From: JBFJKD01 sp038106145 | GTDB lineage: Bacteria > Pseudomonadota > Gammaproteobacteria > Pseudomonadales > Porticoccaceae | Assembly: GCA_038106145.1 (NCBI GenBank) | Contig: JAYODD010000008.1 | Location: 1-64,000 of the forward strand | Length of the DNA: 64,000 nucleotides | Reading direction: 5' to 3' | Part shown: positions 8,734 through 17,584 of the stretch, one piece after another | How positions within the stretch are numbered: the stretch's first letter is position 1 | How the letters are laid out: each line of letters begins with the position of its first letter | Notes under the pieces: generated by a model | What the model saw: the letters and a program-made list of their open reading frames with translations, nothing else | The model's database searches: none | Told to the model about the DNA's origin: nothing | Position numbers and translations under genes: made by a program

Positions 8734-9689
8734 CCGGCGCCTCCCCAGGTTTTACGTGGATTAAAGTTCGTTTCCTGTTGCAGGGCGCGATAGAGTTCTC
8801 GCGCTTTATCCGTGGTAGCCGGCGGCAGTACCAGCTGCAACACCACGTAAAAATCCCCGGGTGGCCGGGACGGAATGCCCTTGCCTTTTAACCGCAGCTT
8901 TTTACCACTGGCGGAACCCGGCGGAATTTTCATCTCCACCGCTCCCGTCGGCAGGGGCACCTTGACCGCCGCGCCGAGGGCCGCCTCCCAGGGCGCGACC
9001 GGTAGATCCAGATATACATCGTGGCCATCCACCCGGAACAGGCTATGGGGATTGAAAACGACTTCTAGATACAGATCTCCCGCCCCGCCGTCGCGGCCCG
9101 GTTCGCCCTGGCCGGAGAGGCGGATATGCTGCCCCTGCCGGACGCCCGCCGGTATTTTTACGTTCAGCGTACGCGGGCGGACACGCACCCGGCCCCGTTC
9201 ATCCAGCTCCGCCGCGCGCAGGGTCACCGCCCGGGTTGCACCGCGATAAGCGTCTTCCAGATCTATCGCGATCCGCGCATGGTGATCCTGTCCGCGACCC
9301 CGGCGCGATGCTCCCCGGCCAAACCCCTCCGGGCCACCGGCAAATCGCGCGTTCCCAAACAGCGTTTCAAAAAAATCGCTGTAAACGCCCTCGGCGCCTG
9401 TATCAAAACCGGCGCCACTGAATTCAAAACCCGCGTCCCATCCAGGCTGGGCATGAAAATCCTGCCCCGCCTTCCAGTTCGCGCCCAACTGATCGTAGGC
9501 CACGCGTTTTTCCGGATCCTTGAGCACCTCGTACGCTTCACCAACCTCCTTGAAGCGTTGTTCAGCATTGTCCTCCTTGCTGACATCGGGGTGATATTTG
9601 CGCGCCAGCTTGCGATAGGCTCGCCGAATGTCGTCCTCACTGGCGCCGCGATCCACGCCGAGAATTTCGTAGTAATCCTTAAATTCCAT
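8730..9689 (-). CDS. cbpA: Curved-DNA-binding J-domain co-chaperone CbpA
   Basis: A 319-residue DnaJ-type protein. The J-domain occupies residues 1-70 with the HPD triad in RKLARKYHPDVSKED; a Gly-rich linker follows, then two C-terminal substrate-binding domains (IPAGVRQGQHIRLSGQGEPG and IPPGSASGKKLRLKGKGIP). The cysteine-rich zinc domain of DnaJ itself is missing, which separates CbpA from DnaJ. It works with DnaK and can bind nucleoid DNA in stationary phase in E. coli. It forms a two-gene operon with cbpM. A short hairpin (CTACC-ATAA-GGTAG) sits about 25 bases upstream at 9715-9728. Confidence 0.93.
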   Translation of the reverse strand: MEFKDYYEILGVDRGASEDDIRRAYRKLARKYHPDVSKEDNAEQRFKEVGEAYEVLKDPEKRVAYDQLGANWKAGQDFHAQPGWDAGFEFSGAGFDTGAEGVYSDFFETLFGNARFAGGPEGFGRGASRRGRGQDHHARIAIDLEDAYRGATRAVTLRAAELDERGRVRVRPRTLNVKIPAGVRQGQHIRLSGQGEPGRDGGAGDLYLEVVFNPHSLFRVDGHDVYLDLPVAPWEAALGAAVKVPLPTGAVEMKIPPGSASGKKLRLKGKGIPSRPPGDFYVVLQLVLPPATTDKARELYRALQQETNFNPRKTWGGAG

Positions 9690-9795
9690 TGACCACCTGC
9701 AAGCACTTCGCGACTACCATAAGGTAGCGCATTCCCATCGGCAGTGGCGATTTTTTTTGCGCGTCGCTTGTGGTGGATCAATACTCGCGCAACCG

Positions 9796-10239
9796 TCAGT
9801 CAGACCCTTGCGCGGTCAGTGCTGCAAGGTTTGCGGCCCCCGGCCCCAGGGGTTGGCCGTAACTGAACTCGACAAAATTGCCGTTGGGATCCCGCAGGCC
9901 GCAGTAGTAGCCCACCGGAAAGGGTTCATCCCGGGGCGGCCACACCAGACAGCCTCGGGACGCTCCCCTGGCGGCAATGGCATCCACCGCCTCGCGGCTA
10001 TCGAGGGCAAAGCCAAAGTGGCGGTAATCCTGGTCGGCAAGGCGCAAGTCCTCGCCACCGCTCATCACCACGAATATAAAATCTCCTTCCCGACCCGGTT
10101 CCGCCAGCCACACAATGCGTTGGGTGCCAGCAGCGCGGGCATGGATTACTCCCATGGCACAAAAGTCGCGATAAAACTCCACACAGGCATCGATGTCTGC
10201 GACATGCAGCGCAATATGCGTGATCCGTGGTACCTGCAT
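9796..10239 (-). CDS. Glyoxalase/VOC-family protein
   Basis: A 147-residue protein starting MQVPRITHIALHVADIDACVEFY, the usual opening beta-alpha unit of the vicinal-oxygen-chelate fold; the C-terminal half has GYYCGLRDPNGNFVEFSYGQ, where the Glu is a typical metal ligand. The first His (HIALHV) is another likely ligand. Such proteins include glyoxalase I, extradiol dioxygenases and antibiotic-binding proteins, so the reaction is open. The longer in-frame start at 10317 would abut the stop of the acyltransferase gene and adds residues that do not fit the fold, so the internal ATG is preferred. Confidence 0.8.
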   Translation of the reverse strand: MQVPRITHIALHVADIDACVEFYRDFCAMGVIHARAAGTQRIVWLAEPGREGDFIFVVMSGGEDLRLADQDYRHFGFALDSREAVDAIAARGASRGCLVWPPRDEPFPVGYYCGLRDPNGNFVEFSYGQPLGPGAANLAALTAQGSD

Positions 10240-10317
10240 AAACCTGCCCCAAGAAATATTGAGCAACGGTTTTTTCAGAATAGCATCTCGCCCCGGCGCG
10301 TCAAACCGCGGCCGCAC

Positions 10318-10905
10318 TCAGAAATTGTGGGGATTACGGGGCGTTACTTTGGCAAATAGGCCGCGGATACGTGCGATATCAGCGTCGTCATCTTCACTGG
10401 GAGTAATTAACGATTCGAGGGCGATTGTTTTGGTGGCAAAATCGATGGTCGCTGGCAGCAACTGGCAGTCGGCAGCCCTGGCAATGCGCAAAAACCCAGT
10501 TTTCCACTTTTCTACTTTGCGGCGGGTTCCCTCGGGTGTGATCGCCAGCGCCATGGCCGGTGCACGGCACAATTTTTCAGCAATGTCGTCGGTGATTCCC
10601 GCGGGATTACCGCGATCAACCGGGATCCCACCCAGCCAGGTCATCGCGGTTTTCAAGGGGGGGCGAAACAATGTGTTTTTCCCCAGCCAATGAATACGCA
10701 CGTCGAGAGCCAGCACCGCCAGCATGCCGTACACGAAATCCCAGTTGGAGGTGTGTGGTCCCGCGACGATAATAAATCGGGTTTGCTGCGGAAATTCACC
10801 GACAACCCGCCAGCCACAGCGCTCGAGGAGATAAGCCGCCACCCGGCGGATAACGGGCGCGCGGTGGTGCCGATGGTGCGGTGCGATATGGGGCAGGGCA
10901 ATCAT
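10318..10905 (-). CDS. PlsC-like 1-acyl-glycerol-3-phosphate acyltransferase family protein
   Basis: A 195-residue acyltransferase of the short, soluble type. The catalytic HX4D box is seen as HTSNWDF near residue 46, followed by the FRPPLKTAMTWLGGIPVDRG block and the TPEGTR block, all three diagnostic for the PlsC/LPLAT superfamily. It has no clear membrane segment. The start at 10905 is chosen because the longer frame to 11034 would overlap the end of prfC; the chosen start leaves a 70-base gap. It lies downstream of prfC in the same direction. It probably acylates a lysophospholipid or a related acceptor; the acceptor is unknown. Confidence 0.82.
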   Translation of the reverse strand: MIALPHIAPHHRHHRAPVIRRVAAYLLERCGWRVVGEFPQQTRFIIVAGPHTSNWDFVYGMLAVLALDVRIHWLGKNTLFRPPLKTAMTWLGGIPVDRGNPAGITDDIAEKLCRAPAMALAITPEGTRRKVEKWKTGFLRIARAADCQLLPATIDFATKTIALESLITPSEDDDADIARIRGLFAKVTPRNPHNF

Positions 10906-10975
10906 GGGCAAACCGGCGACATTGTTATGGGCCAAGATTGCCAGTTTTTGCCGGCGCGGGCAATCGCCCCGCCGT

Positions 10976-12556
10976 TCAGTGCTCCCGGGTGGCGTGAAAA
11001 ACCACCTGCGGATAGCGTTCCTGGGTAAGCCCAAGATTGACCCGGGTCGGCGCCAGATAAGTCAGGTGTCCGCCGCCATCCAGCGCGAGGTTATCGGCCA
11101 CCTTACTGCGAAATTGCGCCAGGACACGTTCATCGTCGCACTCCACCCATCGCGCCGAATAGATATTCACCGGTTCGTAAATGGCTTCGACGCTGTACTC
11201 TTCCCGCAAGCGGTAGGCAACCACTTCGTACTGTAACTGACCGACCGCGCCCACCAGTACATTGTTATTGGCGAGGGGAAAAAACACCTGTACCGAGCCC
11301 TCCTCGGAGAGTTGCTGCAAGCCCTTGCGCAACTGCTTGGTCTTTAACGGATCGCGCAACCGGATCAGGCGAAACAGTTCCGGCGCAAAATGTGGCACCC
11401 CGGTGAATTTCAGTGACTCGCCCGCGGTAAAGGTATCGCCGATCTGAATCGTACCGTGGTTATGCAGTCCGATGATGTCCCCGGCAATAGCTTCCTCGAC
11501 CTGCTCCCGATCGCCCGCCAGAAAGCTGACCGCATCGGCGATACGCACGTCCTTGCCGAGGCGCACATGGCGCATTTTCATGCCGCGTTTATAGGTACCT
11601 GAGCAGATGCGCAAAAAGGCTATGCGATCCCGGTGGTTGGGATCCATGTTCGCCTGAATCTTGAACACGAAACCGGAAAAGCTGGTTTCCCCGGGGTTAA
11701 CTTCCCGTTCGTTAGTAGCACGGGGCTGTGGCGCCGGCGCCCATTCAACAAAATGGTCGAGCATTTCGCGCACGCCGAAGTTACCCAACGCGGTGCCAAA
11801 AAACACCGGCGTCTGCTCGCCCGCCAGATAGGCATTCAGGTCGAACCGCGGGGTCGCGCCCCTGACCAGTTCAATCTGCGCGACGATATCGTCGTAATCG
11901 TCCCCCAGTAAGGCCCTGGCGTCCGCGCTATCGAGACCTTTTATCTGCTCATCATCGGGAATGCGACTGCCCTGCCCTGGTCGATAGATATGCACCGTAT
12001 CCGCGCTGAAATCGTAAACGCCCTTGAGGCGTTTACCCATGCCGAGGGGCCAGTTGATTGGCGCGGCGGATATGTTCAATACCGCTTCGATTTCATCCAG
12101 CACATCGATGGGATCGCGGGTCTCCCGGTCGAGTTTGTTGATGAAACTGAGAATCGGCGTGGTGCGCAACCGGCACACCTCCATCAGTTTGATGGTGCGC
12201 TCCTCCACGCCCTTGGCCGCGTCAATCACCATCAGCACCGAGTCGACAGCCGTCAACGTGCGGTAAGTGTCTTCCGAAAAATCGCCGTGACCGGGAGTAT
12301 CGAGCAAATTCACCGTGCGTCCACGGTAGGGAAACTGCATCACCGACGAGGTAACGGAAATGCCCCGCTCTTTTTCCATCGCCATCCAGTCGGAGGTGGC
12401 ATGCCGATCACTTTTGCGGCCCTTGACCGTGCCCCCAATCTGAATGGCGCGACCGAGCAACAACAGTTTTTCCGTAATGGTGGTCTTGCCGGCATCGGGG
12501 TGGGAAATAATAGCGAACGTGCGGCGCTTTGACAGGTCGCGTGTAAGTGCAGTCAT
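10976..12556 (-). CDS. prfC: Peptide chain release factor 3
   Basis: A 526-residue translational GTPase, close to the 529 residues of E. coli RF3. The N-terminal G domain has the P-loop SHPDAGKTTITEKLL, the switch region DTPGHGDFSEDTYRTL and the NKLD motif (FINKLDRET). The middle beta-barrel domain and the C-terminal domain with VGAVGQLQYEVVAYRL follow. RF3 removes RF1/RF2 from the ribosome after termination. The ATG complementary to 12554-12556 is used; the frame upstream to 12646 does not match the family start. Confidence 0.95.
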   Translation of the reverse strand: MTALTRDLSKRRTFAIISHPDAGKTTITEKLLLLGRAIQIGGTVKGRKSDRHATSDWMAMEKERGISVTSSVMQFPYRGRTVNLLDTPGHGDFSEDTYRTLTAVDSVLMVIDAAKGVEERTIKLMEVCRLRTTPILSFINKLDRETRDPIDVLDEIEAVLNISAAPINWPLGMGKRLKGVYDFSADTVHIYRPGQGSRIPDDEQIKGLDSADARALLGDDYDDIVAQIELVRGATPRFDLNAYLAGEQTPVFFGTALGNFGVREMLDHFVEWAPAPQPRATNEREVNPGETSFSGFVFKIQANMDPNHRDRIAFLRICSGTYKRGMKMRHVRLGKDVRIADAVSFLAGDREQVEEAIAGDIIGLHNHGTIQIGDTFTAGESLKFTGVPHFAPELFRLIRLRDPLKTKQLRKGLQQLSEEGSVQVFFPLANNNVLVGAVGQLQYEVVAYRLREEYSVEAIYEPVNIYSARWVECDDERVLAQFRSKVADNLALDGGGHLTYLAPTRVNLGLTQERYPQVVFHATREH

Positions 12557-13141
12557 AAATTGCTTGGAGCAGTGTGCGAAATAAAAGAGTGCGCCATTAT
12601 AGCGGCGCCCGGTTCCATTGTCCTTCTCAGTTATCGCGCCCCGCACTGCGAACGCCCGCTTCTGCCCTCACGGAGACAACCCGGGCACAACTGGAAACCG
12701 ATCGGCACATCGAAAGCAACGGCGAGTTACCCAGGCCGTAAATGGGCGGAATTGGCGTGCTCGCCCGAGGCCCCTGAAGCTTGCCGAGGGCGGGAACATC
12801 ACACTCTGCGGGCAAGTCAAATAAAACTCCTGCTTTCAATAAGATAGCGGCCTAAGTTTGCTTTAATTAAGAATTTTTTTATCTATATAAGCGGGCTAAA
12901 CAATTGTTTTATAACATAATAATTTTATGTCCCAGCACTCTTCGCAGCTGTGAACGACACTACCATTAATCCCCTAAAAACAACCGCTGAGCCATTTAAA
13001 GGCGCTAAAAGTGAGCATCGGATCACATTTTTGTTATACCTAATCAGCGGCGCGGGCACTTTGCAACAGGGCATTTAGCATTGACTACCCAGGTGTCTGG
13101 CGACCACGCAATGGATATTCATTTAATCGGGAGCTCTTGCC
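12557..13141. other. 585-base intergenic region with an AT-rich core
   Basis: Divergent region between prfC and a secreted-protein gene. Bases 12840-12935 are strikingly AT-rich compared with their surroundings and probably hold promoters for one or both genes. A GGGAGC sequence at 13130-13135 is the ribosome-binding site of the gene at 13142. No convincing small gene; the open frame on the minus strand at 12627-12839 has atypical composition. Confidence 0.5.
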
Positions 13142-14089
13142 ATGAAATATAATTACCTGAAACACGTTATTACCCTTGTTACCGCCACAACTTTACTCAG
13201 CCTGAGCGCTTTTACCTCGGCCGCCCCTGCCTCCAAATTCGCCGCCCACGTCGCCACCGCCGGCGCAAATTTGCATCTGCTGCACAGCGGGGTTGCAGAC
13301 ACCACCGATGCCACGCCCCAGGGTACCTGTGCGGAGGGTGATTACCTCTACGATCCCACGAATGACGTGTGCGTCACCGCGGGCAAGGACGACACGATTC
13401 TGACCGCCACCATCAAGACCGCCAATAAGAAGGATCTGCTGATCGGCGTGTCGCTGCAAAGCGGCATCTACACCGAAACCAATGTTAAGGGCAAAAATGG
13501 TAGCGCCGAAAAAGCCGGTGCCCAGGCAGGAATTATGGTGCACGTTACCATTGATGATGGACACGGCAAGGCTTTCCCGAGCTCGGTGGTCTTTGCCAAT
13601 CGCATTCAGGAATTAAGCGCCACCCTGGGTGGTGTGATTGAATCCTGCGAGGTAACCGTAACGGACAATGACGATGGCACCAGCTCGGGCACCATCAATG
13701 TGGCAAATGACTGCGTCGTGAGCGACGAGGAGATTGGGCTGATTCTGAGCACCACCTCGGCCAATCATTTTAATTTTGTGGCGCCGAACCTGAGCGCCGG
13801 AGAACACACCGTCACGGTTCACGCCACGGCGCTTTCCAGCGCCGCGTACACCAATGGCACTTACACCACATCCGATGAAGATCAAACCACCTGCGAAGTC
13901 AATGGCGGAACATTCGATTCGGGAATCTGCACCTACACCACCACGGACAACGAAGCCAAAGCCTGGGCCTTGGTGGACGTGGGCAGCTTAACCGTTGAAG
14001 AAGTGCGGGCCATCAATCAGGAGGGCGGCATTGTGATCGATGACAACGCCGGTTGCTATGACAGCATGGGGAACTATACCTGCCCCTAA
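13142..14089 (+). CDS. Secreted Cys-containing protein of unknown function
   Basis: A 315-residue protein with a clear signal peptide (MKYNYLKHVITLVTATTLLS, cleavage probably after SAFTSAAPA). The mature part is Thr/Ser/Asp/Gly-rich, acidic and predicted beta-rich, with several cysteines in close-spaced pairs, for example GTCAEGDYLYDPTNDVC near residue 65, CEVNGGTFDSGIC near residue 250 and CYDSMGNYTC at the very end, suggesting disulfides outside the cytoplasm. No lipobox and no sorting tail. A strong terminator follows. No family is recognised. Confidence 0.78.
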   Translation: MKYNYLKHVITLVTATTLLSLSAFTSAAPASKFAAHVATAGANLHLLHSGVADTTDATPQGTCAEGDYLYDPTNDVCVTAGKDDTILTATIKTANKKDLLIGVSLQSGIYTETNVKGKNGSAEKAGAQAGIMVHVTIDDGHGKAFPSSVVFANRIQELSATLGGVIESCEVTVTDNDDGTSSGTINVANDCVVSDEEIGLILSTTSANHFNFVAPNLSAGEHTVTVHATALSSAAYTNGTYTTSDEDQTTCEVNGGTFDSGICTYTTTDNEAKAWALVDVGSLTVEEVRAINQEGGIVIDDNAGCYDSMGNYTCP

Positions 14090-14115
14090 ATTAGCACTCC
14101 TGATGTTCTTGCTGT

Positions 14116-14149
14116 AAAAAACCGACCAGAAAATATGGTCGGTTTTTTA
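14116..14149. terminator. Rho-independent terminator, usable on both strands
   Basis: Perfect 12-base arms (AAAAAACCGACC at 14116-14127 and GGTCGGTTTTTT at 14137-14148) with a nine-base loop. The T-run follows on the plus strand for the secreted-protein gene; the A-run of the left arm gives a T-run on the minus strand for the M23 peptidase gene, which ends 30 bases away. Confidence 0.92.
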
Positions 14150-14178
14150 TTGCGCCGGGTAATTCCTGCTGAAAACAA

Positions 14179-15429
14179 TTATTTTTTATTCCCTTTCCCG
14201 CCACCATTACCTCCGCCCTTGCCGCCGCCCCTGGTGTCGTCCAGGGCCTGACAGTTGCCGAATCGGGTACTCACGGCGATGGCATTCAGGGGATAAGCGG
14301 TGGCCACCACGCAGTCCGCCGGGCCCTCCAGTTCCATAAATGTCAGATTCAGGTAATAACTACCGTGGTAGAGATCCGGTCGCACCCTGACACCGTTGAA
14401 CAGCCCGTGTCGATAATTTGCTGGATCCTGCTCGTCCAGATGCACGTTGGCATCGTAGCTCGCTCCGTGAGCCCCGTGAAACGGACATTCGTTGGTGCCT
14501 CCAGCGCCGAAACTTTCCCAGGGAATATTGGCACTATCTTTGTGACTGTATTGAAAATTCCACAGGTCCATATCAAACCAGGAGGGATATACATTGTAGC
14601 CGCGAGAATCAGCGGTATTGCCCGGCTGGGTAACCTCTTTGCCGCGACTGTTAAACAGGGTGAGCTCGACACGCACGATGTCCGCCCGCGGACTGGTCAC
14701 GGTCACTTCCACCTGCGGCGCGCCACTATCCAGGCCGGTTACCGCATCCATTTGCAAGGTAACCCCTTCCGTGGAGCTATAGGGCAGTACCCCCAGGGGA
14801 TTAACGGCATCCCGCGACCAGCTGCTGAAGGGATCGGATGCGGGCGCGTTGCGAATTTCGAAATGCAGATGCTCAAAGCCACTGGCGCTCTGACCGGTAT
14901 AACCCAATAGCTGCCCTTTGTTGACGGTGTCTCCCGCGGTGACGACCCAACTACTGAGATGCATATAGTTGCTGTGATAACAGCCGGTTCCTGAGCACCC
15001 CGTGGCGCCGGGGCGCAGATGGCGGAGTTGAACCAGCGGGTCACTATAACCACTGTTACTGCCCGCAATCCGCACCTCGCCACTGGCAATCGCAAAAACC
15101 GGCGTGCCAAGCGCTGTGGGAATATCGATACCACGGTGAAAATCGTAGCGGTAATTGCCGGAAACCAGCGGCCGCGGACCGAACGGTGAAGACACCGGCT
15201 CGTCGCTGTAAGCGCCGTCGCCCCAGCGTTCGGGTGGGCACCCGTCCGCTGAATTCCACCCCGGGATTTCTTCAACAATGCGGCCACACAGGGGCCAGGC
15301 CAGACTGGAATCAAATTGATCGGCGCTGTAAGCGCACAGACTGAAACCGAACAACGCCAGTCCCAGACACCATGCACGCCTTAGCGAGAAAATATTAGTG
15401 CGGCGTAGCGCTGAACATTTCTTATTCAT
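14179..15429 (-). CDS. Secreted M23-family metallopeptidase with Gly/Lys-rich tail
   Basis: A 416-residue exported protein. A basic N-region and hydrophobic core end near CAYSADQ (residue 35). The LytM/M23 zinc-peptidase domain lies at residues ~80-200, with ligands visible as H98 and D102 in FHRGID and the HLH pair at 187-189 in FEHLHFEIR. Such enzymes cut peptidoglycan cross-bridges or elastin-like proteins. Residues ~225-395 form an extra beta-rich domain of unknown type, and the protein ends in a low-complexity GGGKGGGNGGGKGNKK tail. It is convergent with the secreted orphan at 13142, sharing its terminator. Confidence 0.87.
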   Translation of the reverse strand: MNKKCSALRRTNIFSLRRAWCLGLALFGFSLCAYSADQFDSSLAWPLCGRIVEEIPGWNSADGCPPERWGDGAYSDEPVSSPFGPRPLVSGNYRYDFHRGIDIPTALGTPVFAIASGEVRIAGSNSGYSDPLVQLRHLRPGATGCSGTGCYHSNYMHLSSWVVTAGDTVNKGQLLGYTGQSASGFEHLHFEIRNAPASDPFSSWSRDAVNPLGVLPYSSTEGVTLQMDAVTGLDSGAPQVEVTVTSPRADIVRVELTLFNSRGKEVTQPGNTADSRGYNVYPSWFDMDLWNFQYSHKDSANIPWESFGAGGTNECPFHGAHGASYDANVHLDEQDPANYRHGLFNGVRVRPDLYHGSYYLNLTFMELEGPADCVVATAYPLNAIAVSTRFGNCQALDDTRGGGKGGGNGGGKGNKK

Positions 15430-15563
15430 TTTCCAACTCCCTGCGGATTTTAAACCGTGACACTACTCCCAAGCTTAGTTCAATATTGTGACCCTATTCG
15501 AAAAATGACAATTAACCCGATCGGTCCCAGCGCATAACCGCTCCGTGCGCGTCCACTCCACGA

Positions 15564-16427
15564 TTATTTCAGGTTACTCATGATGCCGCGCACCGCCGCG
15601 GGAATATCGGCAGGCAACACTAAAAATTTGGTGTTTTGCGAGGTCGCCATGGTTTCAATGGAATCCACATAGCGCTCGCCCAGTAAATACATAATCGGCA
15701 ATTCATTCTGCCCAATGGCATCGGTCACCTTTTCAATGGCCTCCTTGGTCGCCTGGGCAATCACCACTTTGGCTTCGGCGTCGCGACGGGAGGCTTCCAG
15801 GCGTCCGTCTGCTTCGAGAATAGCCGCGGATTTTTCGCCATCGGCACGGGTAACCGTGGCGCGACGCAGACGTTCCGCCGCGGCCTGTTCTTCCATTGCT
15901 TTCTGCATGGTCACGGACGGGTTGATATCCTGAATTTCCACGGTCTTGAGGGTAATACCCCAATCGGAAATATCGTCGGAAATCGATGCCTTCAGTTTCG
16001 CTTTAATCTCGTCACGGGAGGACAACGCGGCATCGAGCGCCATCTCACCGACGATGGAACGCAGGGAGGTTTGCACCAGAGTTCTAATCGCCAGTTCGTA
16101 ATCCTCAACCCCATATACCGCTTTTTCTGGAGACAGGATATTAATGTAGGCCACCGCATTGGCGATGATAACCACGTTGTCCAGGGTGATAACTTCCTGG
16201 GACGGAATATCGAGTACGATATCCTTGGTGGTGACCTTGTAGGCCACCGTATCCACATAGGGAATAATGAAATTGAGGCCGGGAGACAGCGTTTCATGGT
16301 ACTTGCCGAGGCGCTGCACCACCCATTTATAGCCCTGCGGCACCTGCCGCACACCCTTGAACAGCGTGATAATTGCCACGGCCAACAGCGCAAAAATAAC
16401 TACGGTACCGTCCATATTGTTCCCCAT
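15564..16427 (-). CDS. qmcA: SPFH/stomatin-family membrane protein QmcA
   Basis: A 287-residue protein with one N-terminal membrane helix (VVIFALLAVAIITLFKGV) followed by the SPFH domain (VPQGYKWVVQRLGKY, LDIPSQEVITLDNV, SLRSIVGEMALDAALSSRD) and an Ala/Glu-rich coiled-coil (KAMEEQAAAERLRRATVTRA). It matches E. coli QmcA and the bacterial stomatins that form membrane microdomains and often control the FtsH protease. It follows the NfeD gene on the same strand, the standard SPFH-NfeD partnership. Confidence 0.9.
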   Translation of the reverse strand: MGNNMDGTVVIFALLAVAIITLFKGVRQVPQGYKWVVQRLGKYHETLSPGLNFIIPYVDTVAYKVTTKDIVLDIPSQEVITLDNVVIIANAVAYINILSPEKAVYGVEDYELAIRTLVQTSLRSIVGEMALDAALSSRDEIKAKLKASISDDISDWGITLKTVEIQDINPSVTMQKAMEEQAAAERLRRATVTRADGEKSAAILEADGRLEASRRDAEAKVVIAQATKEAIEKVTDAIGQNELPIMYLLGERYVDSIETMATSQNTKFLVLPADIPAAVRGIMSNLK

Positions 16428-16505
16428 GTTAGCGAATGATTCGCGCGCGACATTGCGCGCAGGTTCTGTCCGTTAGCGGATTAAACTAATTCTGCTTATC
16501 GACGA

Positions 16506-16970
16506 TCAGTGCGTGTCGGGATAATTGCGTAGGCAGCTCGGGTTCGCCTTCGTTAGTCGGGTCGTGGTTGGCAGTANNNNNNNNNNAATACCTTCCTGCT
16601 TGGCAATAAATTCCCACTCGTCTTCACCCAGCACCGGCATGGTAAACCGCACGCGGCCGCGCCCCCCCTGAAAGGGCGCCTTGACAACCTGACCGACTCT
16701 GCCCACCGCGCCTTCCCGGGATAACCCGGCCACGGTTTTATCGATCATTTTGGGTTTGAAATAGCGAAACCAGGCAACGGCGAATAAAATAGATGTGACT
16801 GTCCACACCAGCACCTGTAAGCCAATACCGAGCGCGGGGAAAATCCAGAGCAGAATACCTACGACGACAGCGCCCAAGCCGAACCAGAGGACGGTAAAGC
16901 TGGGCAAAAATATTTCAATAACGATCAACCCCAACCCCAGCACCAACCAGTGCCAATATACCCAATCCAT
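16506..16970 (-). CDS. NfeD-family membrane protein, 3' end interrupted by an assembly gap
   Basis: Starts at the ATG complementary to 16968-16970 with MDWVYWHWLVLGLGLIVIE, and has about three or four hydrophobic helices in the first ~85 residues followed by the beginning of the OB-fold domain (LSREGAVGRVGQVVKAPFQG, then VLGEDEWEFIAKQEGI). A run of ten N then intervenes. The rest of the OB fold normally present in NfeD is missing, so more than ten bases are probably lost. After the gap the frame to 16506 gives an unconvincing tail, while the frame ending at 16486-16488 looks more protein-like and acidic. NfeD partners the downstream QmcA. The exact end is therefore uncertain. Confidence 0.8.
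   Translation of the reverse strand: MDWVYWHWLVLGLGLIVIEIFLPSFTVLWFGLGAVVVGILLWIFPALGIGLQVLVWTVTSILFAVAWFRYFKPKMIDKTVAGLSREGAVGRVGQVVKAPFQGGRGRVRFTMPVLGEDEWEFIAKQEGIXXXXLPTTTRLTKANPSCLRNYPDTH
16577..16586. other. Assembly gap of 10 N inside the NfeD gene
   Basis: Ten N interrupt the OB-fold part of the NfeD gene. The best downstream coding frame is not the one predicted by a 10-base gap, which suggests that 10 is a placeholder length. Confidence 0.9.
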
Positions 16971-17103
16971 AAAGTGCTCCTGTTTTCTTATTGCGCTATC
17001 GGTTCCAGGGAGGAATTCATTGTAATGGTGACCCGCAGCAGGCACAACTCGCGCTAACCGCCGTAGTGCAAAGACGGGGGGTTAAGCACACCGCGGGCAG
17101 GCG

Positions 17104-17577
17104 CTACACCGACCGTTTAGCCGGCGCCAGATTACGACACATCAGTAGCGCATCCTCGCGCCCCTGTGCGCCGTGATAGTAGGCGCGGCGTACGCCGGTT
17201 TGCTCAAATCCATTTTCTCTGTACAGGGAAATAGCCGGAATATTACTGGCTCGCACTTCCAGAAAAATTTTTACCGCGAAAGTCTTCACCTCGTCGATCA
17301 AAAATTGCAGTAGTGCGCGACCCAGCCCCGCGCCCTGGAAATCGGGCGCAACCGCGATATTTAACAACTCCACTTCATCCAGGACCGGTAAAAAAATGAC
17401 GTAGCCGCGTACTTTTTTGTTATGTAGTAGCACGTAACAGCGGTGATCGCACAGACTGTGCTCGAATTCGCCGCGGGTCCAGGCAAACGGCGAAACCTGG
17501 GATTCGATTTTGCACAAACGATCGAGGTGCTGGCGCTGCGCTGGCACAATGGCGACGTCATCGCTGCTGGCGTCCAC
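17104..17577 (-). CDS. rimI: Ribosomal protein alanine N-acetyltransferase
   Basis: A GNAT-fold acetyltransferase of 157 residues if the GTG complementary to 17575-17577 is used; RimI proteins are about 150 residues. Visible features are SPFAWTRGEFEHSL, the core strand ELLNIAVAPDFQGAGLGRALL with the acetyl-CoA-binding Q-x-x-G-x-G loop, and the RASNIPAISLYRENGFEQTG end. RimI acetylates the N-terminal Ala of ribosomal protein S18. An ATG at 17646 would overlap the upstream gene by 62 bases; the GTG starts seven bases after that gene's stop and has a GGAGG-like site just upstream. Gene order leuA, holD-like, rimI; the holD-rimI pairing matches E. coli. Confidence 0.9.
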   Translation of the reverse strand: MDASSDDVAIVPAQRQHLDRLCKIESQVSPFAWTRGEFEHSLCDHRCYVLLHNKKVRGYVIFLPVLDEVELLNIAVAPDFQGAGLGRALLQFLIDEVKTFAVKIFLEVRASNIPAISLYRENGFEQTGVRRAYYHGAQGREDALLMCRNLAPAKRSV

Positions 17578-17584
17578 GGCGGGG

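Noticed and set aside
12627..12839. Small minus-strand ORF in the prfC upstream gap
   Set aside because: No ribosome-binding site, biased composition and overlap with the expected promoter region.
13081..13120. Sigma-70 promoter TTGACT for the secreted orphan
   Set aside because: No -10 box at a proper spacing; the AT-rich region further upstream is a better place but no clear pair of boxes is visible.
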